Below, in pieces: positions 32,757-43,976 of a stretch of DNA of 64,000 nucleotides. The position numbers and the translations under genes are program-made. The notes under the pieces are model-generated. The model made no database searches and had not been told where the DNA came from. It saw nothing but the letters and a program-made list of their open reading frames with translations. The stretch is from Neopestalotiopsis rosae. Taxonomy: Eukaryota > Ascomycota > Sordariomycetes > Amphisphaeriales > Sporocadaceae. Where the stretch lies: NCBI GenBank assembly GCA_023078685.1, contig JALGAS010000008.1:1426001-1490000 (forward strand), in the 5' to 3' direction. Positions within the stretch are counted from its first letter, which is position 1. The number at the start of each line of letters is the position of its first letter.

Positions 32757-34552
32757 CTTTTTTCAAACTATAGTCGACGAGAGACGAGTTTCGACGAGAT
32801 CAGTTTGGAGGGAAAACGAGCGTCTAGAATATTATTCCAAAAAAGAATGTCAGAGCCAATATAGCAAGCAGAAAACGAGCGACTGTGAGTATTAGAGATC
32901 CGCCGAGACCAAGCTATCGATGCTGAAGATGCTTCTTTTGACGAAAACAGCGGTACTCGGACGGATCTTATAACGAAGGCAGCCCATGAGACCGTTCCTG
33001 CGGAAGCGCGTCAACATTGCTGTCTCAAAATCATTACTTACCAACATGCTTGGCGAGCATGGCCGCGAAGAATGGCACGGGATTACAGCGCATTCCATCC
33101 ACTACCAGAGAACTGCGAATCGATTGGCAACATCCATCGATGTGGAAAATATGATACTGAGATGAGAGGGTCTAAGATGACTGTCTAGGCCAGTGACCGT
33201 TTGCGGTGACAGAGAAGTGGCTGAGACTCTGCATGCCGTTTTACTGATGTTCAGTCTGCTTGCTCCCTTGCGGATAGCAACGACTTTTCTGCGACGCGCA
33301 GCCACAAATGGTGTCGAACGCACCGTGATCAGAACTCGTCAAGGTCAAAATTATGAGATGCTCAAAGGCGACATGTTCAACGTCCGAGTATAAGGCGATG
33401 GAACAAGAAGCACTGCGCTCAGCATGGAGTAAGGCATGGCCCGACGACAGCCTCGCAGACACCTTGAGAACAGCGACGATTAATTAGTCGCGTTCAGTTC
33501 TCATGACGGCGAGTGGCAGCAGCCACAGATACATCAACGCTACCTAGATATTTAAACATAGAAAAAAAATTCAATATTTTGTTGGAATGTCTCCTGAAAA
33601 ATTTCGACATTTCCCGCACATTGTCCCGGAGGACGCACGGAAAACTTCCTAGCCAGGATGTTGGTCTCCAACGCGACTTCTCTTATAGAGAATGGCAACA
33701 CATCACTGTAGAGGTTCGAGGTAATGGTCGTGGCTGCGTTGTAAATACTTTTTGATCTGAAGAGCAAATCTAGAAGGGGACTGCGAAGCAGCAGATTTGC
33801 GACAGAGAATTTATACACGGGCGCGGGTGGGTGCCCGGGCGGTGAGAGGCGGCTAAATCGAAAGCGGGTCCCCCAGTGCAGCGCGTCTGGAGGTTTATAG
33901 TGAGGTCGGCCACGCGTTTGACATGATATGCATTCTACATAGTATGCATGTACAAAGCACCAGTAATGGGCATTCTGGAACATTGATATTGGTTTCTCAG
34001 CTTTCGGAATGCGGCTTCTATGGTAAGATGATCTTTGACGTGTTCTCATGAATAGGTACTTACCAATGAGCATACCCAAATTGTTTTCTATAAATCATAT
34101 AGCGACCAATTTTGAATTTTACGAGGTGCTTCGTTGGTAGGCATTCATTGATTGAAATGTCACTCAGAGATATGAAGTTAGATATGAACAGAGTGCAGCG
34201 GATGCCCTTGCGGATAAGACAAACGTGCTCGTTAACATCCATCTTGAATACTTCGTTCTTTCAAGATATTTACTCGCATTCATGGGCGCTTCAACTATTC
34301 CAATAGCGCCAGAGTTCTGTTCGGCAACATGCCAAGCAAAGTGCCCTGTAGCGGAACCAGGTATCTTTCCCCACTGGAGAACCCAGGCGGGGCTTTCGAG
34401 CTGAGCCGCCGTCCCGCCGCCTTGCCTTTTCAGCAGCATTGGGGAACTGCCACTGGGACTGCTGTTGAACATCAGCGCGTCAGCCCAAAACCTTGTTCCA
34501 CCTGCGTGCCGAGCGGGAGGGGGACCAACAACTTCCCTCCAGTTCATTCCAA
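32757..34552. other. intergenic, no gene seen
   Basis: 1.8 kb between divergently transcribed genes. It is presumably the promoters of the surface protein and the FAM32A-like protein. The short open frames lack domains. Confidence 0.5.
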
Positions 34553-35100
34553 ATGCCTTCCGACGACTACGTGGCATTCAGCGGAGGCGGCGCCCTCAAG
34601 CTCAAGGGCGGCAAGGTCTCCAAGAGCAAGAAGAAGAAGAAGGACAAGACCGCCGCCGCCGGGCTGGAGCGCGCCCTCTCGACCGGCGAGTCGTCGGCAG
34701 CTGAAGGCGGCAAGGAAATCGAGAAACCGACCAGCAGCAAAAAGAAGATCCCCAGAGACGACGAGGACGACAGGCCAGAAGAGGACGACGAGCGTGATGA
34801 GCCGATAGAATACAAGACCGAGGCGCAAAAACGCCACGAGGAATACAAGAGGAAAAAGGTTCGTCATTCCACTTCTGATGCCCTTTTGCAACAAGTTTTT
34901 CTACTTTTGCAAGCAAAAAGGAGAAGAGACCCCGTTTGCTGATTATATCATGTCCAAAACAATAGATGCTTGAGCTTGCGCAATCCTCGAGCTCGAGACC
35001 GGAACTGCTCAAGACGCACAAGGAGAGGGTGGAGGAGCTCAATACCTATCTATCGAAACTCAGCGAGCATCACGACATGCCCAAGATCGGACCTGGCTAG
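34553..35100 (+). CDS. FAM32A-like (DUF1754) nuclear protein
   Basis: Two exons (34553-34858 and 34966-35100, 107-nt intron) encode 146 residues. The layout is that of the FAM32A family: an N-terminal LKLKGGK followed by a KSKKKKKDK Lys block, an acidic/basic linker, [17 protein letters not shown], then a C-terminal [29 protein letters not shown] that matches the conserved family end (THK-x-RV-x-(E/D)-x-N-x-x-L...HYD-(I/M)-PK). Human FAM32A is a spliceosome-associated protein of catalytic-stage complexes, and a similar nuclear role is inferred. The donor GTTCGT is unusual, but the exon join is in frame and gives the expected product. Confidence 0.88.
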
Positions 35101-36096
35101 AATCAATGCAGAGAAGACCTTCCAAAGTTGGAAAGGGAAAGTGGTTCTGCATTTTGATTTATATTCAACACCTTTGATTCGAGAAACTATACCCAAACGG
35201 CGTCAAGATGGTTGGAGAGGATTTCACACCATTAGCTTCAAAATTGCAGTGTTTACATGTTCATGTTTATTTATTTGTCATGCATCTCTTGCACTATTCT
35301 GCATTCCTCGCATTTCACGTGCACCTGGTTTGTGTTTTATGAGACAACAACAAATACCTGCTGTTGCCGAGGGATCTCAATTAGGCTCTACGCGCCAGCA
35401 ACCTGTGCTCCTCTCTCTGATCAACATTCTTTGCATGTCTCAGAGGGTTCCACACAAACGCCGGCAGCTTCCTTGCAATGCGATTGAGAGCTCAGTAAAG
35501 ATCCTACATCTACACCTTACCTGCTCTTCCTCCCTTGCGGAATCAGCGGACAGTGCATATAAAATCCCAGTGATGCCCGCTGCAATGGGGAAGGACATGA
35601 ATCTATTGACCAGTTCTCCCTTTTGGTTCTCTATGCTTAGCTATCTTCGACATCTTGAAGGCTGTGTTGTTGCACATATACATAAGGTTTACGATTTGGT
35701 GCTTTTGTTGTTGTTATGACAATTGAAGTCTATTATCCTCTATCCATTTGTTGCTGTTGAAATGATTACAGCTTTATGCCTATTGTGTGTCGTAATGACT
35801 TTCCCCCCATAATGCCAAATGCTTGTTTTTCTATGCCCGCTATGCTGCCCAGGGTATCTAAGGAGTGTATATGCCATGAAACGCTTTGTGTAATGCAGAT
35901 GATGGCATCAAAAAACCTGGTGCCTTGCCCAATGAAACGCCGGGACCCTCTTGGTCCATTATGCATGTGAGATGTCAGTCTCCCTTTTTCATTACCTCCT
36001 CTCTCCAACTTAGGATCGACCTGTTTTGATATTATTTGCTGACAATGTCTAGAAGTCTGACAATCGTCTTTGCGAATGTGGTAATCAACACCAGAC
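35101..36096. other. convergent 3' regions
   Basis: 996 bp between the FAM32A-like stop and the stop of the Ser/Thr-rich protein. No gene with a domain or ATG-initiated coding pattern. Confidence 0.5.
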
Positions 36097-37452
36097 TTAT
36101 GCCAGGAAGCCAGCAAAACCGATGGCAGCTCCAATCACCATCTCGAGGATGGGGATTTGCATGTTGGGAGCATAAGATCCAGTCTGCAGCTGACCGACAC
36201 TCTCGCTCGTCGTAGCTGCTGCAGTCGACGAAGACCCAGCAGCGTCCACAACGAAGGTAGAGGTCAGGGTGGTGACCGCACCATTTGGCATGGTGGAGGT
36301 AGAAGTAAAGGTAGAGGTGTGGAATGAAGTAGTGGTGGCCTTGGTAGTCGTCTTGCTGGACGAAGGAGTAGTCACCAAGGTAGTTTCTATAACGACTCGT
36401 TAGTAATCAAATATCTCACATATTGCCTCATGAAGGGAAAGTAATGCGACTAGGACACAAAAATGCACCGCGAGCCATTACATATAGGCTCAACACAGAA
36501 ACGTACCCGCGGTGCTGGAGGTGGTGGAAGTGGTGGAGATAGTAGAAGTAGTAGAAGTAGTGGATGTTGAGGTCGAGGAAGAGCTGGTTTGAGAGGTAGA
36601 GGTAGAGGAAGAAGAAGAAGAGGACGTAGAAGTGGAAGACGAACTTGAAGAAGAGGTCTCTATAGATGAAGAAGTGGTAGATGAAGAAAGTGATGTCGTT
36701 GTAGTGGTACGACTTGAGGTGGTTGAAGAAGTAGTAATTTGAGTAGACGTACCAGTCGGTGTAGACGTCCCAGCAGCAGTTGTCGTGGTCGATGGTGTAG
36801 TTGCGGCAGCAGTAGTTGTCGCGTCATTGGTGGTGGTGACCTGGACTGTCGTTCCCTGAGCCGTGGTCTCCACGGTCGTCGTTTCCCTGGCGGTAGTCGT
36901 CTCCTGGGCAGTAGTCGTCTCGATTTGGGTGGTTCCCTGAGCCGTAGTGGTGGTTGTCTTTCCAGATGGTGTTGAGATGGTTGTCTCATCTGCAAGAGTG
37001 GCGGAAGTGGTGTCCTCCGACGCAGCAGTAGTAGTAGGAGTAGTGACTGTAGTGGCACCAGAGTCTGCAGCTGAGCTGGTGTTCTGACGCTTTGCCAACT
37101 CTCCCAGCGATGATGAGAGAGAGTCCTCGTCATTTCCATCCTTGAAGGTGTCTGGGAAGTAGTTGTGAAGCAGCTGGTGAATACAATCTGGTGACGCCGA
37201 GCTCAGCATTTTCGAAAATCCAGACTCTGATGACTGCTCCATGCCACTCGCCTGACCACTACTGCTGGGCTGCCTCTCAATCACGGACGCTGTCGTGAAG
37301 CCAAGGGCAGCAATGTTCATGACCAAGAGGCCAAGGGCCAACCGCCGTGGTGAAAACATCTTGCTGCGTCGAGTAGAGTTGCTTTCGGGACCGGACGACA
37401 ATGCTACTGGGGACTTCTCCTCGTCTGTTGGAAGGGGGTGATAGGCGACCAT
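36097..37452 (-). CDS. Ser/Thr-rich mucin-like surface protein
   Basis: Two exons (36507-37452 and 36097-36386, 120-nt intron GTACGT...TATAG) encode 411 residues. A basic N-terminus (RRSKMFSPRR) precedes one hydrophobic segment (about 38-58), a signal anchor or long signal peptide. A Kex2-like KR (121-122) in ELAKR-QNTSS separates a short pro-region from some 250 residues of almost pure Thr/Ser, presumably heavily O-mannosylated. The last about 20 residues (QIPILEMVIGAAIGFAGFLA) form a hydrophobic tail consistent with GPI anchoring. The overall plan fits fungal cell-wall mucins or adhesins, but no ligand-binding domain is visible. Confidence 0.8.
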
Positions 37453-38161
37453 TGTTGGGGGATGATAGCAAGAAGGATGCAAAGTATTATAAACAATGTC
37501 TCAGACTATTGTCTCCACGGGTGCGCAATGCTAATGCAGGAGCTACTGCAGCGAAGATGTGAGAAAGTTCAGAAGAGGGCCAAAGAGCTGCTCTTATTGC
37601 ATCATGGTGGGAGGGTCTTTGAAGCCTCAAGTGGATCGAGCTCGAATGGGGATAAGCCAGAGCCCAATATACACTAGTCTTTTTGCTATCACGGCACACT
37701 ATTCCGGAGCGGCCAAGGAGGCTCGGAGAAGTAGGCGCAGGCAAGTACTGTGTAGAATGTGGATATCCTGTTGGACGAGAGACTAGGTAGATGTTCCGAG
37801 GTTCTACTACTAATGTGACGGACACGAGCTCTTGGCCTGGCGGGATAAGGGGGGCGCGAGATGGACTCTATGAGAAAGTGGAATGATGAGCGAGGATGGG
37901 GATCCAGGGTGCTGACGAGAGCAGATATGACAGGAGGGTAGAAGGAAAAGCTTGTCTGTGATATATTCCAGGGTTTCTCTGAAAGGGAAAAATCAAGAGA
38001 GCAGAATAATAATACATGTAATAAGCGAACAGACGGACGGTACAGTACCATGTATTACAGGCAGGCAGGCAGCACAGAGAAACCTTGACCCTTGCCAGTC
38101 CGGTTTGCTGGGAGGCTGGAGCTTGGCTGGCAGACACCAGACAGACTGCAGGACTGCAGAC
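37453..38161. other. intergenic, no gene seen
   Basis: Promoter side of the mucin-like gene up to the transposon insertion. Nothing else recognised. Confidence 0.45.
38154..38161. repeat. target-site duplication, left copy
   Basis: CTGCAGAC directly abuts the left inverted repeat and is repeated at 38704-38711. Confidence 0.8.
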
Positions 38162-38703
38162 GGGAGCCCTTGGGCTCACTATGCCCTTCCTTATGGTCAC
38201 TATGTCTAAACCCATTTTGGAGTATGATCCACTTGCCAAGTCTGCGGTACATCGATCAACTGGCAATACAACTAACTACCACCACCAACGTAACCACCAT
38301 CACCAACGTATAAGTCGATATACGTCAAAAAAATGACTTTCGGTAGACGAAAAGATGGTATATAATGCGGCATTGCCTTCCTTTAAATATTCATGCTCGC
38401 AAAAAACTTTTTTTTCTTTTTTTTGTGCCTCCGATATGGTGCAGTGCCCCCGACGTGGTGCAATATTGGTTAATTGCAGCATCGCTGCGATGGCGAACGT
38501 TCCAGTGGTGCATAATGTGCGTATAGCACTTGATAAATATGTGTTAGTGGTGTATAGCACCTAGCCTGCGCTATATGTCCACTGAAACTTGGTTGGTGAA
38601 GATGTACCGAAAATTGGATATCCACCCAAATTCCACCGAGTTATACCGATATAGGTTAGCCATAGTGACCATAAGGAAGGGCATAGTGAGCCCAAGGGCT
38701 CCC
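38162..38703. mobile_element. complete non-autonomous DNA transposon (MITE-like), 542 bp
   Basis: Terminal inverted repeats of 43 bp match perfectly: 38162-38204 (GGGAGCCCTTGGGCTC... to ...CACTATG) and its exact complement at 38661-38703. Both outer ends are flanked by the same 8-bp CTGCAGAC (38154-38161 and 38704-38711), a target-site duplication. Eight-base duplications are typical of hAT-like elements. The terminal GGGAGCCC is not the usual hAT CAG/TAG end, so the superfamily is uncertain. The interior has no transposase ORF. Perfect repeats and duplication suggest a recent insertion mobilised in trans. Confidence 0.85.
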
Positions 38704-38711
38704 CTGCAGAC
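38704..38711. repeat. target-site duplication, right copy
   Basis: CTGCAGAC directly abuts the right inverted repeat and is identical to 38154-38161. Confidence 0.8.
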
Positions 38712-41700
38712 GGACAAGACTGATCGGTGATAGTCAATTGAGGCTGCTGGGTTTTCTGACTTGGCTGGAAAAGGAAATGCTGGGTTGGGTTGGGTCGTGG
38801 ATGGCGCCGCAGCCAGTTCACCGGCGCTGCCAAACGGGCTACTAAAGTGCACTTTTCAGCTAGGAAGTCTAGGACAGGGGCGGCTCTATTCTCGTTTATC
38901 TCCAGTCCCCTAGTGGATCTACCGTGGAGTGAGACCTGACACCTCTTTCTCTGCTACCTGGCAAGCCTAAAAGCGTGTCTGGCTCCTGGCTGCTGGTTCC
39001 TCCTGGCGTCCGGGGGCCCTTTTTTTCTCAGGTGGTATCAAAAGCCAAACATCAATTGGATGACCGACCACTGTGCCATGTATGCTTGGTCGTGATTTGT
39101 CACAGGCCCCGAGATCTGACTTGTGCTGATTGCCAACTTTCCAAGTATTGGAGGCATTTCAGGCAGTATCAGGTTGCACCAGCTAGCATCTTTCTGCATC
39201 TGCATTATGTATGGGATATGCAAGTCGTGGAACCCCCATTTTGTGAAAACTGCATCGTCTTTCCCACCATTCTGCTCTACTTTTGCCCCCCAATTGAGCC
39301 CTTTTTCTTGTTAGTCCTCTGGAGCATCTCGAGCTAGGGCGGCTGTATGGGCGGCGATCTGATAGAGGAGAGAGCAAGGGGAGGTTGATGAGGGACCCTC
39401 TTTGCTGTACAACCCCCCCTCAGAGCCCCCGAACTGCAGTGCACGCTCGCGCGGTCTCACCGGGGCGAACACTTCTGCACACCACAGCTGCATGTCTGGC
39501 CCATTTTTTGCCTTCCGCGGATAGAAAATAAAGTCTTGGCGAAAATTTCCCAAAGAAGCTCATCACGAACTTCTCTCGCCAGATCACGATTTAAACATGA
39601 TCACTAGCTGGTCTATGCTCTCTACTCGCTAGCTAGCATGTAGCGAGTTGCGAGCTGCGGGTGCCTGAAAAAAGAAAAGAAAAAGAATAAGAATCCACAA
39701 CGTCTTTTTTTAGTTGGCTTTTTAGCAATTGTAAACTTTTCGCCAGTCGCTAGGCCGGAAAAATAGAGAGACACAGACAAACGAAGAGAAGACAAGAGAA
39801 CAAACCCATCACTGGTATGACGTTGTAAATACGAGAAGTACCGTTCGGTGCGGTTCCCTTCGGCAATAGCGTGCTCCGTATGTGCTAGGTAAATGGACCA
39901 ACCAGTCAAGCACCAAACTTTGTCAAGGGGAGCTCGGATCACAGCGCAGCGTCGCAATGATCCAGATTATTCCAGACAAACTGACTGATGACAAGGACAG
40001 ACCACAGGTAAATCATCATGCCCAAAAAGCCAGCCGCTGGGCGAGACTGGCCACAGATTTGGTAAACTCCTGAGCAAAAAGAAGATCGAGTCCCCTCGAT
40101 AGCCGCCCAATCGCCCGCCAGTGCGCGCGCGCGTGTGTGCAGATCGGCTCACTGGACACTGGACAATTCGTATCTGCTTGCGTGTCGGTGCGGTCACTGC
40201 ACCGCAAACCCCGGATGGGCAAAATGTCCCCACGAACGACTCCAGCACAGCCCCGTCGCATGTTATTGCTCAGTATTGCGATCTGCCTTTCTTTCTCAAT
40301 ATTACCAGAATAGCATCATTCAACCATATTCAGACTATTTGATCAGGTTTTGAGTAGATGATTTGCCCAGCAGTAGATCCCTTTGCATGAACATTGTAGA
40401 AAACTTTTACCACGTCATTGATATTCTGCCACTGGTCGACTGGGTCTCTTTTCTTGACTCGTTATTGGTGCGACCGTATTCCAGTAACCTTAGATGAATA
40501 TGGTCGGGAATGGAAAGACACTGCTGCACCATCGTGTTGTGAAACGCGTCAATGTCGGCGCCCTCTCAGATGCCGTATTCTTGGACCGTGCAATTGCGAC
40601 TTCTTACTTTTACGGAATAATGACATGTATACACATACACACAAGTATTGGTAACATCGGCAAATGCAAAAACGTCGCTGTTTTAGTTCTTGCTAGAAAT
40701 AAAAACAAACACGCTGATACGCTGTTCCGTAGAATCCGAATATTGTGTAGTTCGCCGTTTCGGGTGGCGAAGTTACGTACGACTATAAGCTGCCCACGTC
40801 AAAGCCCACTCAAGCCACTACGTCCCAAAAAGCGAGGCTCTAGAGTGCGCGGATAGGCCAGTCAAGATCCTATTGACGCAGCTTGCCACCAATCAGCGTC
40901 ACAGACAGCACTGTAGCCCATATCTTGCATGCGGGCGACAGCTCATCCGTACGCGTGGTCTTGGGTCCTATCTATTTTTGGTATCTGTGATTGTGGACGT
41001 GGTGGTGTGAGGCTTGAAGTTTGATCTCAGTCGGTGAACGCAATACTATTTCGTATTTTGTGCCGCGGGCATATTCTGTAGCTCAGGACTGTGCCTTTGC
41101 TGTGCCAGTTGAGTCAGTCTTTAGTCAACGATGAAGGATGCTTTGGGTAAGCTTCAGATTCGGCATTGATATACTGGAGAGGCATCGGCAACTTGTTCAT
41201 AGCGCTACATGAGTGCTATCTGCTTTGGTACGATTATATTGACCTTTTATCGTGCACAGAGAGCTGTATACATGTGTGATGCAGATTCCCACAGTGCCCA
41301 CCAAGCTTTGCACTTTTGATGATAACTTGATTTTCCATCCGATGGAGCAGGACCGTTGTCACGATGCTTGGCTATGGTCAGCCGAACCTACAGGATTGTT
41401 CGTACCAGGTGAGCCGGTCTTATGCTTTCCCCTCCTTGCCTTGTACTGAATTGCTTCCTGGCGCAATTCCCATTAGATAGTATGATGATTCGATCAAAAG
41501 ATGACTGCTGAGAACCAATAGCGCATCCAAGTATCTCTGTGCCGAACGTATGGAGATGTCATCTGGTTCATGTTTCCGCTGTTGAAAGGACGTAGAGAGC
41601 AGATGTTAACCAGTGACATGACTTTTACGTCCCAGGGCACCCATCTACAGTCACCTGTGTATCCTGCCCCAACACCGGGCTTGCTTACAGAGAAAGACTG

Positions 41701-42521
41701 CCACTCAATAAGACGAATGAAAGACCTTGAGCCAGCTGAGCGGTCCTGAAATCCTCCAAGAGTGTCTCAACCAATCCCAAATTATCGGGGGCCTCTTCAC
41801 TGCAATTTCAGCCCTCACGGATGAGCCCACGATTTCTCTTTGACTGTATCTGGGGTCTTCTCCGTCATTGACTCTCAACTATCACTACAAGATTGAGCAT
41901 CTTTTCAACACCGTAGGGTATGCTAGACCCTCAAAATTAATCTTCACATTTTTAAATTAGTTGGTCAGCTTTAATATTAGAGTTATTTTAAAGTTGGCAA
42001 GCTATATAATACTTTAAATAAGAGTAGCAATTCGATTACATCTTGTAGTGCCATTCGCAAAATCTTATCAAGCCACCTTATGGAATCTACCACGCCCAGC
42101 ATATCTGAAGTGAGGTTGAACAAAAAAATATACACGATTCAACATCAGCTAACAATGTAGAATATGCATTTCAATCTAAATACGCTCCATATCCACACCG
42201 ATGCCGGGCCACGCCACTTCTGCCTCATCAGAGATCCCATGGCATCAATAGTTGGATGATAAACGCATATACGCGTGGTAGTATTATATGTATTTTTTTT
42301 CCTTTAATTTGTAATTCACTATGTACATGATTCGTTTACTCATGCGGCAGACAGACAAGTCCGCTGCCCAAAATTAAGACCACTAATCATTGCAACATCT
42401 AGAAGCGGGTAAAGGGCAACCTGTGAAAAAGAAAAAGTCAGCATCAGAAACATTACACATCAAAGTAAAAACCTCCCAATTCCAAAAGGTCCTGTCAAGT
42501 TTTTCTTCTTGTCTTTTCAAC
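38712..42521. other. 3.8-kb gene-poor region, partly AT-rich
   Basis: No supported gene. 41930-42020 is strongly AT-rich (for example TTAAATTAG, ATATAATACTTTAAATAAG), as in repeat-induced-point-mutation relics. A GCGCGC/GTGTGT stretch lies near 40125-40138. A single exon-like piece near 41270-41408 ends in a good donor (CAG|GTGAGC), but no partner exon was found. Confidence 0.45.
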
Positions 42522-43133
42522 TTACCACTTGCCGCGGAGGGTAATGTTGACCCAAGTCACACCATCCTGGTCGACCTCCTTCTCCACCTTTGACGAAAAG
42601 GCAATGGCGCTCATGATGCCGTCGCCAAACTTTTCGTTCATGACGGCCTTGAAGGCGTAGCCGTAGTTCTGCACCACCTCGTAGAGGCGGTAGATGAGGG
42701 GCTCGACGGGCGGCATGGGCCCGGCCCGGCCGCGGTCGGGAAAGCCGCCCATGGACGCCTCGAGCTGGGCCTGCGGCACGCCGAGCAGGCCCGAGAGCTT
42801 AGTGATGTCCTCGGGGGAGGCCTGGGCCTGGCCGTAGAACAGTGCGGCCACGGCCACCTCGCCCCGGCCCAGCTCGGCGGCGATTTGCTCAAAGGTGAGC
42901 TTCTTTGTTGCCTTTGCGTCAAAGAGCGTCTTGGAGTAGGTTGGTAGCCTGTCGACGATTGTGGACTGTGTGTTTTGTCAGATTTGTTTGTTAATTATAC
43001 CGGTCGAGAAAAGAGAAAGTCTGATTCATCGTGCCCCCTCTTCTGGCAGAAGCCGATACTCGGCGGGGTTGAAGGGAGGGAATGAGGGGAGTATACATAC
43101 GTCGAGTGTAGCGATCTTGGAGTTGTCAGCCAT
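42522..43133 (-). CDS. CYN1: cyanate hydratase (cyanase)
   Basis: Two exons (43101-43133 and 42522-42965, 135-nt intron) encode 158 residues, the usual cyanase length. The N-terminal helical domain ([27 protein letters not shown]) is followed by the cyanase catalytic domain: [23 protein letters not shown] and [10 protein letters not shown]. The catalytic triad is R104, E107 and S130, each exactly eight beyond E. coli CynS R96/E99/S122. It converts cyanate and bicarbonate to ammonia and CO2 as a homodecamer in the cytosol, detoxifying cyanate and releasing nitrogen. The 11-codon first exon separated by a relatively long intron is clear from the in-frame join ([13 protein letters not shown]). 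Confidence 0.95.
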
Positions 43134-43976
43134 TTTGAGTTTATTTTCAAGGGTCTCTTCGGGTTTCCGATTTTGGGTTTCCTTTTCGTCCTTTGGGGGG
43201 ATATGCAAGGTGAGTTTATTTCTGACTGGAAAGCTGCTCCAAAATTTGGAACATTTATATAGCTATTCACGATATGCAGTTCCTCGGCAGCCAGGTCCCG
43301 TCCCCAAACGTCATTCGCTTGTCAACCCCACATACTGCACGTTGAAGATGCGGAGATAGTGCGGCATCTCGGTGTCTACTTAAACCACTTTTGTAAGCCT
43401 TATTTTCGTACGTAAAAAGAAAGAAAAAGAGCGCTGTTTGATTTCGGGATTTACTCTCAAATCGATCGTAACTCGTCGAACAAAGGAGAAATGATGAAGC
43501 GAGTGATTATGTGAAGTTCTCATTTTATGGCTTTCTCCGTGCCATGCAATTGACTTACGTAAATACAAATCCACCTGAGTATAAACAAGATACAGTCGTA
43601 GTTGTCGGTAATGTCGAAGGGTAGTTGTACAGCGTTGTATTCAGATTGAAGACTTGAAATCAATATGGTCTTCACTTAAGAAAAACAACATGTGAGCAAA
43701 TGACTGAGTAACTCTTCTTATCGCTTCACAGCGCGTCGTGCGGATGGGTCTACGCTACGCAAACACTTCATGATGGATCAAGTATTTACTATCATGGAAC
43801 AATTTTATTGTCTACTTGTATTCGCCTATTCAAGGCGAGACACCATTCAATGTAGATGTAGAAGTATATCCAGAACCTGGCAGCCTTAAACGCCGTTTCG
43901 ATGCATATCTGAAAAAGAGAAATCCCTGCCAAAAGGGAAATTTTTGAAAATGCCTTTACAAGATCTAGCGTGTTCT
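43134..43976. other. intergenic, no gene seen
   Basis: Cyanase promoter side and 3' region of the SLC35-like transporter. Nothing further recognised. Confidence 0.5.

Noticed and set aside
34970..35719. 249-codon frame overlapping FAM32A exon 2
   Set aside because: Starts with TTG and overlaps a well-supported exon in another frame; the rest is 3' untranslated sequence.
41270..41408. Exon-like segment ending in a strong donor CAG|GTGAGC
   Set aside because: No partner exon, domain or acceptor-linked frame was found on either side.
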